Source of the DNA: CAISIP01 sp031396205
GTDB taxonomy: Bacteria; Pseudomonadota; Gammaproteobacteria; Burkholderiales; Burkholderiaceae_C
Length of the DNA: 64,000 bases
Direction of reading: 5' to 3'
NCBI GenBank assembly: GCA_031396205.1
Contig: JANNKH010000060.1
Coordinates: 1 to 64,000 of the forward strand
Under the pieces are notes generated by a model. It was not told the DNA's origin and made no database searches. It was given only the letters and a program-made list of their open reading frames with translations. This document shows, piece by piece, positions 1 through 7,024 of this stretch (position 1 is its first letter; each line of letters opens with the position of its first letter). Made by a program: the position numbers and the translations under genes.

Positions 1-207
1 CGGCGGACCGCGCTGGCACCAGCGCAGCAGAGCATCCACGGCTGGCCTGCGGCCCTGGACCAGAACTTCGACGCGCCCGTCACGCCGATTGCGCACCCAT
101 CCCTGCAGTTGCAGTGTGCGGGCGGACTCCAGCAGCGACGCACGGAAACCAACACCCTGAACCCGGCCGGAAATGAGCAGATGCTGGCAAAACGTATCGG
201 GATGCAT
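1..207 (-). CDS. acyP: Acylphosphatase, C-terminus cut off by the window edge
   Basis: The minus strand opens with ATG at 205-207 and stays open to base 1, giving the first 69 residues of a protein that usually has about 92. The segment GRVQGVGFR (residues 14-22) is the acylphosphatase signature, with the catalytic Arg22. GWVRN (36-40) supplies the catalytic Asn40, followed by DGRVEVLVQG (43-52) and a WCQRGPP stretch (63-69), in the family order. The enzyme hydrolyses carboxyl-phosphate bonds of acyl phosphates in the cytoplasm. The remaining 20-25 residues lie outside the window. Family assignment is firm; the physiological substrate is unknown, as for most bacterial members. Confidence 0.93.
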   Translation of the reverse strand, partial: MHPDTFCQHLLISGRVQGVGFRASLLESARTLQLQGWVRNRRDGRVEVLVQGRRPAVDALLRWCQRGPP

Positions 208-320
208 GTCAACGCACGCGAGTCAAACTAGCTGGATGGTAAGCCCGCAAACGGGGTGTCGTCGTCCGGGTGCCTGACGGACACACGCAGTGCCATGCGT
301 CCAATAGTGGTCGTCATGCG

Positions 321-358
321 CAAGGGGCTGCCTTGCGTTTCAGCATGGCAGCCCCTTG
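321..358 (-). terminator. Stem-loop downstream of the CsbD gene
   Basis: A perfect 12-bp inverted repeat (CAAGGGGCTGCC at 321-332, GGCAGCCCCTTG at 347-358) with a 14-base loop lies 20 bases after the CsbD stop codon. It has no T-run on the minus strand, so termination by it alone is uncertain. It could also stabilise the transcript 3' end. Confidence 0.5.
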
Positions 359-378
359 GCAGGTTTAACTGCGGATCG

Positions 379-612
379 TCAGACCCGGTCGCCCGATTTG
401 GTGAACCACTTGTCAGTGGCCTTGCCGGACCAGGCATCGATCTGCTTCTCGGCTTCGTCCTTGGCGATGCCATAGCGCTCTTGAATCTTGCCGGACAGCT
501 GGTCGCGTTTGCCGGCTATGACGTCCATGTCGTCATCCGTCAATTTGCCCCATTGAACCTTGGCCTTGCCGGTCACTTGTTTCCAGTTTCCCTGGATGCG
601 GTCCCAATTCAT
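379..612 (-). CDS. CsbD family stress-response protein
   Basis: A 77-residue soluble, strongly hydrophilic protein. It begins MNWDRIQGNWKQVTGKAK, the typical CsbD-family start, and is followed by WGKLTDDD and two GK-rich amphipathic segments. CsbD proteins are abundant in general stress (sigma-B or RpoS type) regulons, and their biochemical role is unknown. A strong ribosome site (AAGGAG, eight bases before the ATG) supports the start. It sits among other small stress-type genes (ferritin-like, DUF2383, DUF883, DUF1328), which fits a stationary-phase or osmotic-stress island. No membrane segment is seen. Confidence 0.92.
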   Translation of the reverse strand: MNWDRIQGNWKQVTGKAKVQWGKLTDDDMDVIAGKRDQLSGKIQERYGIAKDEAEKQIDAWSGKATDKWFTKSGDRV

Positions 613-717
613 GATGAACTCCTTGTGCTTGGGTTGGTAAAAGTGCGGCCGGATGGCCGCGTGCGAAAACGCCCTGGTGAGTCTGCGGTCTTGCGGCTCT
701 CAGTTGCGGCTTGCCGT

Positions 718-1290
718 TCAGGTGGCGAGCCAGTCCTTCAATTCGTCGGCGTGTTGCTGTTCATCGCTGAGGATGTCCTCCAGCAAACGCCGGGTGCTGG
801 AATCCTTGTCGCCGATCAATGTGATCATCTGGCTGTAGGCCTCGATCGCGACCCGTTCGGCGATCAGGTTGGCGCGGATCATCGATTTCAGGTCCTTCGA
901 GTCGTCGTAGGCCGCATGGCTGCGGCGGGTCAGCGAGTCCGGTGAGAAATCGGGCTCTCCGCCGAGCTGAACGATACGGGCGGCCAGCCGGTCGGCATGC
1001 GCAGCCTCTTCATTGGCATGGACCATGAATTCCTCCGCGATCTTGGGCGATGCCAGACCGTCGGCTGTGAAATGGTGGCGCTTGTAGCGCAGCACGCATA
1101 CCAACTCGGTGGCCAGCGAGTCATTGAGCAGGCGGATGACGTCTTCACGCCAGGGACCGTAGTTCGGCGTCACGGCGCCTTCATCCAGGCTCTTGCGCGC
1201 CTTGTCGATGGCTGCGCTGTCCAGATGCATAGGCTGGCGGTCGCTGGAATGGGATGCCCCGGTGGAGGGTGCAATCGGCGCTTTTTTCAT
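718..1290 (-). CDS. Ferritin-like di-iron (bacterioferritin-type) protein
   Basis: A 190-residue ferritin-like four-helix protein. The carboxylate motifs run in order: SLATELVCVLRYKRHHF, ANEEAAHAD (ExxH), NLIAERVAIEAY and SDEQQHAD (ExxH). This is the arrangement of a di-iron centre in a bacterioferritin/DUF892-like bundle. Likely roles are iron storage or detoxification of peroxide. I start it at ATG 1290 because GGAAGA lies just upstream; an in-frame ATG at 1377 would add 29 residues of unfamily-like sequence. It points the same way as the CsbD and DUF2383 genes. The haem ligand typical of true bacterioferritin was not identified, so Bfr activity is not claimed. Confidence 0.85.
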   Translation of the reverse strand: MKKAPIAPSTGASHSSDRQPMHLDSAAIDKARKSLDEGAVTPNYGPWREDVIRLLNDSLATELVCVLRYKRHHFTADGLASPKIAEEFMVHANEEAAHADRLAARIVQLGGEPDFSPDSLTRRSHAAYDDSKDLKSMIRANLIAERVAIEAYSQMITLIGDKDSSTRRLLEDILSDEQQHADELKDWLAT

Positions 1291-1398
1291 GGTCTTCCCG
1301 GATAGGTGGCTGTTGTTTGCGTGGCAAGTGGCCGGCGCAATGGTTTTACTGTAGGTTGACCGGGCCAGGCCGCCCATCGGCCTGAGGCGCCTGCGCCT

Positions 1399-1406
1399 GT
1401 AGGATC
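1399..1406 (-). promoter_or_regulatory. Recurring TGTAGGAT-type motif upstream of the ferritin-like gene
   Basis: TGTAGGAT on the + strand (ATCCTACA in the sense of the minus gene) lies about 110 bases upstream of the ferritin-like start codon. Close variants occur at 2182-2189, 4839-4846, 5149-5156 and 6135-6142, all in intergenic DNA of this island. It may be part of a stress promoter (-10-like CCTACA) or a regulator site; this is inferred from recurrence only. Confidence 0.35.
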
Positions 1407-1569
1407 AAGGCCCATCCCGTCGTCGGAAAAGTCCGGGCCCTGCGAGGCCTGGGTTGCCGGTGGATCCCCATGCGTTCGCTTCCGTGCGTGCCCGGTGGCG
1501 CGGCGCGGCGATTGGCAAGCAGGTGGGTGCATCAGCGCTGGGTGAGGGCGCCAACGAGGGGTGTGCCGG

Positions 1570-2064
1570 TCAGGCGGCCGCGCTTTCCGCCTCTCGTAGC
1601 AACCGGATCTGGGCCAGGTTGTACTGCACCCCGTCCGCCTGCCGCTGCACCAGCGTACGAACATCCGCTGGCAGGTCTTGTGCCAATGCCCGCTGGTAGT
1701 GCTCCAGTGCGGCCGCTTCGCCGCGTTCGCATTCGGCCAGAATGGACTGATCGCGCAACCCGCTGAGCGTGCCGCGCACCGCCACCCACCCCCGGTGCAA
1801 CGCACCGATGGCCGTTCCGCCCTGTGTGGGCTGACCGCCCAGGCGTAAAACCATCGTGCGCAACTGCGCGCCCGTTTCTTCGCATGCCTGGGCGCGCTGG
1901 CGAAACAGCGTGCGGTGCCGACTGGAATTGGAATAGTCCGCGCAGACCGCGAAGCCGTATGCACCGTCGGCACAGGTCTCGATCAGGGTGTTGAGGGTGT
2001 CGGCCGTGTCGGATGCGCTCGCACTGGCTTGGGCCGGTGTGTGCGACTTGGTCAAGCTGGGCAT
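1570..2064 (-). CDS. PA2169-type four-helix-bundle protein (DUF2383)
   Basis: A 164-residue helical protein. Its central part (DTADTLNTLIETCADGAYGF, followed by SRHRTLFRQRAQACEE and LRTMVLRLGGQPTQGG) matches the DUF2383 / PA2169 ferritin-like bundle family, and it ends in a run of helix-forming residues. Function is not established; some relatives lie with stress and spore-coat-like genes. The start at 2064 is preceded by AAAGGAC. An in-frame upstream ATG at 2133 lacks a good ribosome site. It is transcribed toward the ferritin-like gene with 279 bases between them, which hold one TGTAGGAT motif and no other clear feature. Confidence 0.85.
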   Translation of the reverse strand: MPSLTKSHTPAQASASASDTADTLNTLIETCADGAYGFAVCADYSNSSRHRTLFRQRAQACEETGAQLRTMVLRLGGQPTQGGTAIGALHRGWVAVRGTLSGLRDQSILAECERGEAAALEHYQRALAQDLPADVRTLVQRQADGVQYNLAQIRLLREAESAAA

Positions 2065-2181
2065 GGGTGTCCTTTCACGTGAAGGGCCTGCGACGGGCGG
2101 TCGCCTTGCGGCCGTGTTGGGTATGGCACCCATCGTAGGCGGACGAATACGACGCGGCCGTCGGCCGTCGGCATGCCCGCG

Positions 2182-2189
2182 TGTAGGAA
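2182..2189. promoter_or_regulatory. TGTAGGAA motif between DUF2383 and DUF3309 genes
   Basis: This is a variant of the recurring island motif, in the divergent region between the minus-strand DUF2383 gene (start 2064) and the + strand DUF3309 gene (start 2313). A second weaker copy, CGTAGGCG, is at 2135-2142. Inferred regulatory role only. Confidence 0.3.
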
Positions 2190-2312
2190 AACACCCCGTG
2201 CTGACGGCTCCGGCCAGCGGCGCGCTGTCCGACAGCCGGTTCCGCTGCGCGCCGACAAGCGGGCGTGCCGGACCGCATTACGCTGTACCGTGTACAACTC
2301 CAGGGGAAGATC

Positions 2313-2471
2313 ATGTCGCTCGGTACCATTGTTCTGATCCTGTTGCTACTCCTACTGGTTGGCGCGATTCCAGCCTGGCCACACAGCCGGGGTTGGGGTT
2401 ATGGGCCCAGTGGCGGCCTGGGCCTGGTCGTGGTGCTGCTGGTGGTCCTGCTGATTGCGGGCGTAATCTAG
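2313..2471 (+). CDS. DUF3309 small membrane protein
   Basis: A 52-residue hydrophobic protein. It starts MSLGTIV, continues with a membrane segment of Leu/Ile/Val, the family block IPAWPHSRGWGYGPSGG (residues about 18-34), and a second hydrophobic C-terminal segment. This is the full DUF3309 pattern, common in proteobacterial stress-gene neighbourhoods and of unknown function. The ribosome site AGGGGAAG lies six bases upstream of ATG 2313 and decides the start over the in-frame ATG at 2265. The next gene begins six bases after its stop, so the two are probably cotranscribed. Confidence 0.9.
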   Translation: MSLGTIVLILLLLLLVGAIPAWPHSRGWGYGPSGGLGLVVVLLVVLLIAGVI

Positions 2472-2477
2472 CGAGCG

Positions 2478-3899
2478 ATGGCGCTCGATCGGTGGTTTGC
2501 GGTGGTGTTGCGGAAGGCGGCCCGATGGTTGGGGCCTCGCCTCTGGGCTCTGGCCGCCAGTCTCTGGTTGTCCGGTTGCAGCAGCCTACCCACCTTCGTG
2601 CCGGATCTGTCGCGGCGCGCAGTGCCGCCGGTGCAACTGGCTGGCTCCCGCGGCCTGCTGACGGCCGCTCAAAGCAAGGCGGTGCTGGACCGGCTCGGGC
2701 GCCTGGGCAGGCCAACCGACATCTTCGAACGGCATCTGGCGCTGGAGGAGGCGATCGGCGGCAGCCCGCTGACCATCGGCAACCGGGTGCGCCTGCTGCA
2801 GGATGGTCCAGCGACCTATCGCGCCATGCTGGATGCGATCGACGGCGCGCGCGACCATGTCAACATGGAAACCTACATACTGGACGACGATACGGTCGGC
2901 CGGGAGTTTGCGCAGGCGCTGATGCGCAAACAGCGCGCAGGCGTACAGGTGAATCTTATTCATGACAGTGTGGGCACACTGGGCACACCCAAGCAGTTCT
3001 TCGAAGCCCTGTCGGCCAGCGGCGTACAGATACGCGAGTTCAACCCGGTCAATCCGCTGGTGGCCGGGACAAATTGGGAGCTAAACCAACGCGACCATCG
3101 CAAGCTGCTGATCGTCGACGGCCGAACCGCCTTTTTGGGCGGCATCAATATAAGCGCTGTGTATTCCGGCGGTTCATCGATCAAGGGGCGATCGGGTCTT
3201 CCCGGCGACCCCCGATGGCGCGACACGGACTTGCAGATCGATGGCCCGGTGGTCGCAGATTTTCAGCGCTTGTTCATCGAATCCTGGCAGTCGCAAAAGG
3301 GCGGCCCGATGGCCGCGCGCAATTATTTCCCGATGTTGGCGCCGGTGGGTGATCAGGTTGTTCGCGCGATCGGCAGTTCGCCGGACGAGAGTTACAGCCG
3401 GATCTATGGAACGCTGCTGTCGGCCATCCACAGCGCTGAGACCAGCGTGCAACTGACCAACGCCTACTTCGTGCCCGACCCGCAGTTGCTTGAGGCACTG
3501 GAGCAGGCGGCGCGGCGTGGCGTCCATGTGGAGCTGGTTCTGCCGTCGAAGACCGACTCATGGCTGGTGTTCCATGCCGGGCGACGCCACTATGCCCGCC
3601 TGCTGCGCGCAGGCGTAAAAATCTACGAGCGTCGCGGCGTGATCCTGCATTCCAAGACCGCGCTGATCGACGGTGTCTGGGCAACTGTCGGTTCCACCAA
3701 CCTGGACTGGCGCAGCTTCCTGCACAACCACGAACTCAATGCGGTGGTGCTGGGTGTTGCATTCGGTCGCGAGGTGCAGGTCTTGTTCGAGCAGGACCGG
3801 GCGCAGTCCGACGAGATGACCCTGGGACCATGGGCACGCAGGGGCCTCGACCAGCGGCTGCAGGAACTGTTTGCGCGCGCATGGGAATACTGGTTGTGA
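2478..3899 (+). CDS. Phospholipase D family lipoprotein (cardiolipin synthase-like)
   Basis: A 473-residue protein with a long signal sequence ending in the lipobox LSGC (Cys34), so it is probably anchored in a membrane facing the periplasm. It carries both HKD motifs of the phospholipase D superfamily: H207, K209 and D214 in HRKLLIVD, and H391, K393 and D398 in HSKTALID. These pair to form one active site. Cardiolipin synthases of this family (ClsB/ClsC-like) join phospholipid head groups to make cardiolipin. The length fits that family, but a lipobox is unusual for ClsA/ClsB, so a periplasmic phosphatidyltransferase or phospholipase is equally possible. It follows DUF3309 after six bases. 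Confidence 0.88.
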   Translation: MALDRWFAVVLRKAARWLGPRLWALAASLWLSGCSSLPTFVPDLSRRAVPPVQLAGSRGLLTAAQSKAVLDRLGRLGRPTDIFERHLALEEAIGGSPLTIGNRVRLLQDGPATYRAMLDAIDGARDHVNMETYILDDDTVGREFAQALMRKQRAGVQVNLIHDSVGTLGTPKQFFEALSASGVQIREFNPVNPLVAGTNWELNQRDHRKLLIVDGRTAFLGGINISAVYSGGSSIKGRSGLPGDPRWRDTDLQIDGPVVADFQRLFIESWQSQKGGPMAARNYFPMLAPVGDQVVRAIGSSPDESYSRIYGTLLSAIHSAETSVQLTNAYFVPDPQLLEALEQAARRGVHVELVLPSKTDSWLVFHAGRRHYARLLRAGVKIYERRGVILHSKTALIDGVWATVGSTNLDWRSFLHNHELNAVVLGVAFGREVQVLFEQDRAQSDEMTLGPWARRGLDQRLQELFARAWEYWL

Positions 3900-3965
3900 C
3901 ACCGTTTTTTGGCTGCTGGCCACGCCGGGGTGTCGTAACCAGTTGCACATCGCCCATGAAAAGCA

Positions 3966-3998
3966 AACCCCTGACCTCGCCAGGCGAGACCAGGGGTT
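3966..3998 (-). terminator. Long stem-loop between convergent genes
   Basis: A hairpin with 16-base arms (AACCCCTG..CTCGCC against GGCGAG..CAGGGGTT, two mismatches) and a one-base loop lies between the convergent phospholipase and DUF883 genes. Read on the minus strand it is followed by TGCTTTT, so it should terminate the DUF883 transcript. It may also stop read-through from the + strand. Confidence 0.7.
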
Positions 3999-4043
3999 GC
4001 AACCGGTGCGACAGCAGTGACGGTGATCAGCGGCGCTTCGACC

Positions 4044-4418
4044 TCAGCGCCCGGAACGGGCCAGGAGGCTTGCCAGGCCCATCAGCAAGGCGCCGGTGGC
4101 GGCTGCGATCAATACCGACTTGACCGGTTCGTCGCGCACATATTGCACTGTTCCGTCCGACACCTGCACCGCGGTGTCACGCAGGCGCCGGGTCGTATCG
4201 CGCGCCGATTGCAGGCCCTGCCGGGCGATCGCGTTGGCCTGTTGCGTGGCTTGATCGAGTCGGGTAGATGCCTGCCCGCGCAGTTCCTCGACTTTGTAGC
4301 CGATCCCGTCCAGTGTGTCGTCGGCGGCCTGCTGCGTGCTGTGGATGGCCCGGCTCGCCGATTGGGCGATCTGGTCGACGATATTGTGCGTATCAGTCTG
4401 GATGAGATTGTCTTTCAT
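4044..4418 (-). CDS. DUF883 (ElaB/YqjD-type) inner-membrane protein
   Basis: A 124-residue protein. The N-terminal 90 residues form a long amphipathic helix rich in Gln, Ala and Asp (repeated TQQA.., QATQQANAIARQ, DTTRRLRD). After the family motif YVRDEPVKS comes a C-terminal membrane segment (VLIAAATGALLMGLASLLA). This is the layout of ElaB/YqjD proteins, which are RpoS-controlled tail-anchored proteins in E. coli that associate with ribosomes. The ribosome site AGGAG precedes the start. It lies 107 bases downstream of DUF1328 on the same strand, with a stem-loop between. Confidence 0.9.
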   Translation of the reverse strand: MKDNLIQTDTHNIVDQIAQSASRAIHSTQQAADDTLDGIGYKVEELRGQASTRLDQATQQANAIARQGLQSARDTTRRLRDTAVQVSDGTVQYVRDEPVKSVLIAAATGALLMGLASLLARSGR

Positions 4419-4428
4419 GGATGCTCCT

Positions 4429-4454
4429 GGGATGGTTGGGATGGTTGGGATGGG
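4429..4454. repeat. Short tandem repeat GGGATGGTT
   Basis: GGGATGGTT occurs twice (4429-4437, 4438-4446), followed by a partial third unit GGGATGGG (4447-4454). It lies in the 5' region of the DUF883 gene, ten bases upstream of its start codon, next to its ribosome site. A change in copy number would alter leader length but no coding frame. Confidence 0.6.
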
Positions 4455-4489
4455 AAAGGATGACTCGGCTCGGGGCGAAAGATGCCGTG

Positions 4490-4517
4490 CAGGGGCCAGA
4501 CACTGGCCTGGCCCCTG
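4490..4517 (-). terminator. Stem-loop after DUF1328 gene
   Basis: CAGGGGCCA (4490-4498) pairs perfectly with TGGCCCCTG (4509-4517). It starts eight bases after the DUF1328 stop on the minus strand. There is no strong T-run, so it may attenuate rather than terminate between DUF1328 and DUF883. Confidence 0.5.
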
Positions 4518-4524
4518 GCAGGTT

Positions 4525-4689
4525 TCAGCCTTTTTTGATCAGCCCGAACAGGAAGCTGGCAATGGCGAGCACGGCAAAGACCAGGAACAGGATCTTCCCG
4601 ATTCCAACGGCACTGGCGGCGATACCGCCGAAGCCGAACAGCGCAGCGATCAGAGCGATGACGAAGAAAACAACAGCGTAGTGCAACAT
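4525..4689 (-). CDS. DUF1328 small membrane protein
   Basis: A 54-residue, almost entirely hydrophobic protein that starts MLHYAVVFFVIALIAALFGF, continues GGIAASAVGIGKILF and ends in SFLFGLIKKG. This is the full-length DUF1328 (YtjA-like) pattern with two predicted membrane helices. Function is unknown. Relatives are induced by stress and lie beside CsbD or DUF883 genes, as here. The ribosome site GGAG lies ten bases upstream. A CGTAGGAC motif lies 150 bases upstream of the start. Confidence 0.92.
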   Translation of the reverse strand: MLHYAVVFFVIALIAALFGFGGIAASAVGIGKILFLVFAVLAIASFLFGLIKKG

Positions 4690-4891
4690 GGCAAGGCTCC
4701 TCAATGGGGGGTCGTGATCGACCCAGGTTGGTTACGTTCGCAAGCGCGTTTGTTGCGATGGGTCTAGTGTTGTCGCTGGCCTGGATCATGACGATAGGTT
4801 GGCAGGCTCGCCACGCGTACGTTGATTGCGCTTAACGGCGTAGGACACATCCCACACATCGAATCACGTGCGCAACGGCAGTCGGCAGCGA

Positions 4892-5161
4892 TCAGCGTGG
4901 CATCGACTGCCCGCCGATGAATGCCTCGAACAGGGCATGGAAGTCGGGCGGCGGAACCGGAAAGAATGCGTAAGCGCTGACCATGCGGGCCGGGATGTTC
5001 AGTGCGCGGCAGAATGTGATGGCCAGGTGCGCGAAATCGCGGCAAACGCCCTCAGGCTGAAGAAACACATCCGCCGCAGTGGTCGTGGACGTACTCGATC
5101 CGATCCGGCAGCGGATGTTGTCGTGGCAATGACGCGGGCATGAGCCATCGTAGGACTTGGC
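4892..5161 (-). pseudogene. Transglutaminase-like protein remnant
   Basis: An open minus-strand stretch of 90 codons between stops at 5162-5164 and 4892-4894 reads as the core of a bacterial transglutaminase-like cysteine protease. It contains IRCRIGSSTSTTAADVF, then GVCRDFAHL with the catalytic Cys, then CRALNIPARMVSAYAF, then PDFHALFEAF with the catalytic His. There is no N-terminal domain and no start codon before the core. Right after FEAFIGG the frame runs into MPR-stop. In the next frame the expected catalytic Asp context (VDAT) follows at once, which suggests a small deletion of the usual RWYLF segment plus a frameshift. The gene is therefore broken at both ends. The DNA on either side (4690-4891) holds nothing else I can identify. 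Confidence 0.75.
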
Positions 5162-5165
5162 CTAC
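5149..5165. promoter_or_regulatory. CGTAGGAC motif within a small dyad
   Basis: CGTAGGAC (5149-5156) is another copy of the island motif. Here GTAGG and CCTAC form an interrupted dyad (5150-5165). It lies about 65 bases upstream of the small gene at 5223. Regulatory role inferred. Confidence 0.3.
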
Positions 5166-5222
5166 TTTTGATCGCGCCAATTGCGATTGCATCCAGGGTC
5201 GAACCCGTGCGAGCATGGGCCC

Positions 5223-5447
5223 ATGACAAATATCGACAATGCGCGCGACAAACCAGCCAACAAGAAGCGCCGCAAGAAGCAACCACAGGCGTTACGCCTG
5301 CCCCATGAACGTGATCAGTCGCTTGACATGACCGACGACAAGCCGGACGCTTTGATGCGCCAGGCGCACGAGGATCTGCAGCGCGGCCTGGAGGACACCG
5401 ATCGCGGACCAGTGATGGACAAGATCTATCGCAGGCTCAAGCGTTGA
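5223..5447 (+). CDS. Small hydrophilic conserved-type protein
   Basis: A 74-residue very charged protein. The N-terminus is basic (KPANKKRRKKQPQALRL). The C-terminus reads QAHEDLQRGLEDTDRGPVMDKIYRRLKR, a tail pattern I recognise from small uncharacterised Burkholderiales proteins (..GLxDTDRGPxxDxxY..). No membrane segment or signal is present. I start it at ATG 5223; the upstream ATG at 5181 has no better ribosome site. After it, the 12-base direct repeat GGGCATGGGCTC occurs at about 5452 and 5473. Function unknown. Confidence 0.65.
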   Translation: MTNIDNARDKPANKKRRKKQPQALRLPHERDQSLDMTDDKPDALMRQAHEDLQRGLEDTDRGPVMDKIYRRLKR

Positions 5448-5551
5448 TCGGGCATGGGCTCATTTGAATAGGGCATGGGCTCTATGCTTGAAGTGCTACG
5501 AGTCCCGCACAGCCAGGCGCGACCTTGCTATCGCCGCCGCCGTGCAAAAGT

Positions 5552-6025
5552 TCATCGTTTGTCCGGCACCAGGATGACGGGGTTGTCCGTCCTGGGTGCG
5601 ATCGTGACCGGCCCTGCGTCAGCGGGCACCACCACTGTCTCGATTGCCCGCAAAATACCGCCCCCGGCGACGCTGCCACTGGTGTTCCCGTGTCCGGTCA
5701 TGCGCGCCACGCAAGCGGCTCTGGATTCGCTGGTCAACGCCGCACAGCGCTGCAATGCGTTGGTCTGCAGCGCACCGGTGTCCGTGTCCAGGTGGCCATT
5801 TTTCCGCGCCGCCTGCGCGCGGGCTGCCTCTGTCAGGCAGGTCTCCCGGTCCTGGGCGGTTCGCCCGGTGTTACAGGACCGGACTTCGCTTGCGTAGTTT
5901 CCCGAGTTGTCGATCTGTGTCGTTGCGGCGCCCGACTGCTGTGCGATTGCTGATCCGCCCCCTAGTATTGCAGCGAGCACTGCGGCAATTTGCCCTGCAC
6001 GATGGCGTGCCAATGAATTGACCAT
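5552..6025 (-). CDS. Secreted protein of unknown function
   Basis: A 157-residue protein with a clear Sec signal peptide: RHRAGQIAAVLAAILGGGSAIA, cleavage predicted after about residue 29. The mature part has four Cys residues, in RSCNTGRTAQDRETCLTEAA and LQRCAALTSESRAACVARM, spaced like two helical hairpins that could be disulphide bonded. It ends in a Pro/Val-rich tail. It is probably periplasmic. The ribosome site GGAGAAGGAGAG upstream of ATG 6025 decides the start. The TGTAGGAC island motif lies 110 bases upstream (6135-6142), linking it to the stress island. No family name is offered. Confidence 0.7.
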   Translation of the reverse strand: MVNSLARHRAGQIAAVLAAILGGGSAIAQQSGAATTQIDNSGNYASEVRSCNTGRTAQDRETCLTEAARAQAARKNGHLDTDTGALQTNALQRCAALTSESRAACVARMTGHGNTSGSVAGGGILRAIETVVVPADAGPVTIAPRTDNPVILVPDKR

Positions 6026-6134
6026 GACGCTCTCCTTCTCCAACAAGTGGTGTCTGCCCGTCAGTCTAGGAGCCGCACCCACTAGCGGCTGCCGGACGCT
6101 GGCGCCGATGTTGGGCGACCGCAGCCTGGTTGCC

Positions 6135-6142
6135 TGTAGGAC
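6135..6142 (-). promoter_or_regulatory. TGTAGGAC motif upstream of the secreted protein gene
   Basis: This is the last copy of the recurring island motif, in the 315-base divergent region 6026-6340, about 110 bases from the minus-strand start at 6025, like the copy at 1399. Inferred promoter element. Confidence 0.3.
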
Positions 6143-6189
6143 AAAGCCGGGCGGCGTCGATGCGATGGGGCCGGATGTGGGCGGCCTTA

Positions 6190-6227
6190 ATTGTCCTATT
6201 GACAGAACAATTAGGCTGTTGCATCAT
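6190..6227 (+). promoter_or_regulatory. Promoter with overlapping operator dyad (site 1 of the catabolic locus)
   Basis: A 22-bp dyad (6190-6211) reads ATTGT at its left end and ACAAT at its right, with arms ATTGTCCTATT and GACAGAACAAT matching at 8 of 11 positions. It contains a perfect -35 box TTGACA (6199-6204), followed after 17 bases by CATCAT (6222-6227, four of six -10 matches). The same dyad, 17 of 22 bases identical, occurs at 16458-16479 before the importer operon. A repressor bound here would cover the -35 box. The GntR-type regulator at 21115 is the nearest candidate, though IclR-type proteins bind similar sites. Confidence 0.6.
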
Positions 6228-6340
6228 CAATTCAAGCGTGCTGGAAGGGTGCTTGCCGTGTGTCCCAGCCTGCCGTGTCGGATGCATGGCCGCCCGTATT
6301 GGCGGCAAGTGGTTGAACTGTCAAAACAAGGACAAGCTTC

Positions 6341-7024
6341 GTGGAACTTTCTTCCAAGACCAGTCGCCAGCTCTTCGATGATTTCAGGGCCAACCCGACG
6401 CGCAAGCGCTTCGGGTTCGGCGCGATGCCGGCGCTGATCAACATCGACCTGCAAAAGGCCTACACCTGCGTTGGCGAATTCGTCACCGCCTATGAGACCG
6501 ATCCGAAACAGATCGACCTTGTCAACGCGTTGGCCGAGGCGTTCCGGTCCAAGGGATTTCCGGTGGTATGGACCTATGTCGCCTACATGGAATCGGGCGA
6601 GGACTGCGGCGTCTGGGGTACCCGCACCAACACGCCGGACTCGCTGCAGAACATCAAGGTCGGCAGCCGGCGCTCCGAATTCGACGACCGGCTGCACATC
6701 GACAAGGTGCGCGACATCATCGTCAACAAGCGCATGGCATCGGCCTTTTTCGAAACCAACCTGGGCTCTGTCTTCACCTTCCACAAGGTCGATACGATCG
6801 TGGTCACCGGTGGCTCCACCTCGGGCTGCGTGCGCGCCACCGTGGTGGACAGCCTGTCGCGCAGCTTTCGCACCATCGTGCCAGTGGAATGCGTGGCCGA
6901 CAAACATGAGGGCCCGCATTTCGCCAACCTGTACGACATGGCGGTCAAGTATGCCGACGTGTTGTCGGTGCACGAGACGCTGGAGCAGTTGGGACGGGTG
7001 CCAGGCCGCTCGGCGGGGTCTTGA
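6341..7024 (+). CDS. Isochorismatase-family amidohydrolase (N-carbamoylsarcosine amidase / maleamate amidase-like)
   Basis: A 227-residue cysteine hydrolase with a GTG start. The family triad is complete: Asp36 in INIDLQKAY, Lys130 in NKRMASAFF and Cys163 in GGSTSGCVRAT. Family members hydrolyse linear amides such as N-carbamoylsarcosine, maleamate or ureidoacrylate, releasing ammonia. The long N-terminal segment and the DCGVWGTRTNTPDSL region resemble the N-carbamoylsarcosine-amidase branch. It is the first gene of a tightly packed operon; its TGA shares one base with the ATG of the next gene. It has its own promoter with an operator dyad (6190-6227). In this context a half-amide made by the following hydrolases is a plausible substrate; that is inference. 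Confidence 0.88.
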   Translation: MELSSKTSRQLFDDFRANPTRKRFGFGAMPALINIDLQKAYTCVGEFVTAYETDPKQIDLVNALAEAFRSKGFPVVWTYVAYMESGEDCGVWGTRTNTPDSLQNIKVGSRRSEFDDRLHIDKVRDIIVNKRMASAFFETNLGSVFTFHKVDTIVVTGGSTSGCVRATVVDSLSRSFRTIVPVECVADKHEGPHFANLYDMAVKYADVLSVHETLEQLGRVPGRSAGS

